NCBI RefSeq assembly: GCF_003072625.1
Contig: NZ_CP027805.1
Coordinates: 1,238,001 to 1,302,000, forward strand
Length of the DNA: 64,000 bases
DNA from: Limosilactobacillus reuteri
Lineage (GTDB): Bacteria > Bacillota > Bacilli > Lactobacillales > Lactobacillaceae
Direction: 5' to 3'
The notes beneath the pieces are model-generated. The model made no database searches and was not told the origin of the DNA. It saw only the letters and a list, made by a program, of their open reading frames with translations. Made by a program: the position numbers and the translations under genes. Below are positions 63,046-64,000 of the stretch, one piece after another (position 1 is the first letter of the stretch; the number at the start of each line of letters is the position of its first letter).

Positions 63046-63966
63046 ATGAATCTTAATGACGCAATTCAAGAATGTTGGAGCAAAATTGATGAAGGTCAGG
63101 TAGCAACCTACATTCCCGCTTTAGCAAAAGTTGACCCTTATCAACTTGGCGTTTACCTTTTTGACGTCACAAATGATAAAAAAGCAGAAGCAGGCGCATC
63201 GCAAGTTCGATTTGCCATCGAAAGCGTCTCGAAAGTAATCACCCTCCTCTACGCAATTGAACGTTTAGGCTTGTCAGCAGTTGAAGAACAAGTCGGAACA
63301 CGCCAAACTGGCTTCCCCTTCGATACAATCCTTAACATGGAAATTACCAAAGAGACCCATCCCCTCAACGCTTTTATTAACAGTGGCGCCATCCTCATTA
63401 GTTCATTAATCGAAGAACAAGATGGGCTTTCTCCCTTTGACCAAATCCTTGAATTTAGTCGTAAAATCTGCAATGATCCCGATATCACCCTCAACGAAGA
63501 ATTTTATCAATCGGAGTTGCGAACCGGGGATATGAATCGGTCGTTAGCCTACTATCTCAAGGCCAAAGAAGTCCTCACTAATGACGTAACCCTTAGCCTT
63601 GACACCTATCTTAAACAGTGTTCAATGATGGTCACTTGTCAAAGCCTAGCTAATCTCGGCGCCGTCCTCGCTAATGACGGGATCGCTCCTTGGAATAATG
63701 AATGAATTATTTCAAGCGAGGCCGCAACATATACAAAATCAGTCATGATGACGACGGGCCTCTACAATGAATCGGGAACTTATTCCGTTAGAATCGGTGT
63801 ACCGACTAAAAGCGGTGTCGGTGGCGGTTTAGTTTCTGCTGCCCCCAATCATTACGGGATCAGAATTTTCAGTCCGGCACTCGACCATGCTGGTAATAGT
63901 GTTGCCGAGCTAGCACTCCTTGAACTCATCAGTAAAAAATTAAAGCTTGATATTTTTAGGTACTAG
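63046..63966 (+). pseudogene. glsA: glutaminase A with an internal stop codon
   Basis: A single frame of 307 codons encodes a complete serine-dependent glutaminase except for TGA at 63703-63705, after DGIAPWNNE, where Arg is expected (CGA to TGA). Beyond it ISSEAATYTKSVMMTTGLY and KSGVGGGLVSAAPNHYGIRIFSPALD follow in the same frame. The catalytic SVSK (ESVSKVITL) is in the first part. Glutaminase makes glutamate and ammonia, aiding acid resistance. RBS AAAGGAGG is kept, but an ISL3 end lies 26 bases upstream and probably separates it from its promoter. Confidence 0.9.
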
Positions 63967-64000
63967 TTGCAAATATTCGCCTCCTTATCGGGATCTACTT

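Noticed and set aside
1-64000. CRISPR array, tRNA, rRNA, prophage or replication origin
   Set aside because: No regularly spaced direct repeats, no tRNA cloverleaf or rRNA sequence, no phage structural genes and no DnaA-box cluster were seen.

Overview
This window looks like a chromosomal segment of a heterofermentative lactobacillus, most probably Limosilactobacillus (Lactobacillus) reuteri or a close relative. The basis is AT-rich Gram-positive sequence with strong GGAGG ribosome binding sites, Lactobacillales gene order (yqeG-yqeH-yhbY-nadD-yqeK-rsfS-yqeM-ylbM; nrdR-dnaB-dnaI; infC-rpmI-rplT; rpmF-yceD), T-box control of pheST and of a methionine transporter gene, and IS30, ISL3 and IS110 elements. 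The species name is an inference from remembered synteny and protein likeness, not from a search.

Layout. 1-7 kb: a small peptide gene, a dUTPase-like gene, two unrecognised co-directional genes, an IS110-family element with a candidate bridge RNA, then a Met T-box driving a broken metQ followed by msrA and a SufT-like gene. 7-16 kb: aminotransferase, gltX, glnA (with a GlnR-type operator but no adjacent glnR), miaA, DUF3042, then a compact run of rhodanese-like, glucokinase, YqgQ, rhomboid, 5-formyl-THF cyclo-ligase and L33 genes. 16-24 kb: a class B penicillin-binding protein, YfhO, a HesB/YneR-like protein, greA, udk and a decayed LysM-NlpC/P60 gene. 24-34.5 kb: pheST under a T-box, an HxlR regulator, HD protein, RNA methyltransferase, acylphosphatase, YidC, a deformylase-like protein, a MATE transporter and a YjeM-like permease. 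34.5-38 kb: an IS30 copy with an internal deletion, then an ArlRS-like two-component system. 38-53 kb: dense housekeeping operons for ribosome biogenesis, NAD and tRNA modification, translation, replication and repair (dnaI, dnaB, nrdR, coaE, mutM, polA). 53-64 kb: an accessory-rich end with a DUF1275 protein, two ISL3 elements, BI-1, murC, an intact IS30 copy, a Phd/YafQ toxin-antitoxin pair, YtpR, a thioredoxin, a PepSY-like protein and a glutaminase gene with an internal stop.

Most notable are non-coding. (1) A family of structured repeats occurs at about 3.0, 12.9, 53.8/55.4 and 59.7 kb. Two long copies differ by compensatory base changes in a closing stem, which argues for selection or spread as a folded RNA or hairpin DNA. 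One copy is split by an ISL3 element inside its terminator-like hairpin. (2) The 5' non-coding part of the IS110 element folds into nested stems of the size expected of a bridge RNA. (3) Five genes are broken in ways readable from the sequence: metQ by nonsense plus frameshift, the NlpC/P60 gene by a T7 run and N-terminal damage, one IS30 by an 11-bp deletion, one ISL3 by an A7 run, and glsA by a TGA. This points to recent decay or strain-specific mutation. No tRNA, rRNA, CRISPR array, prophage or replication origin was seen.
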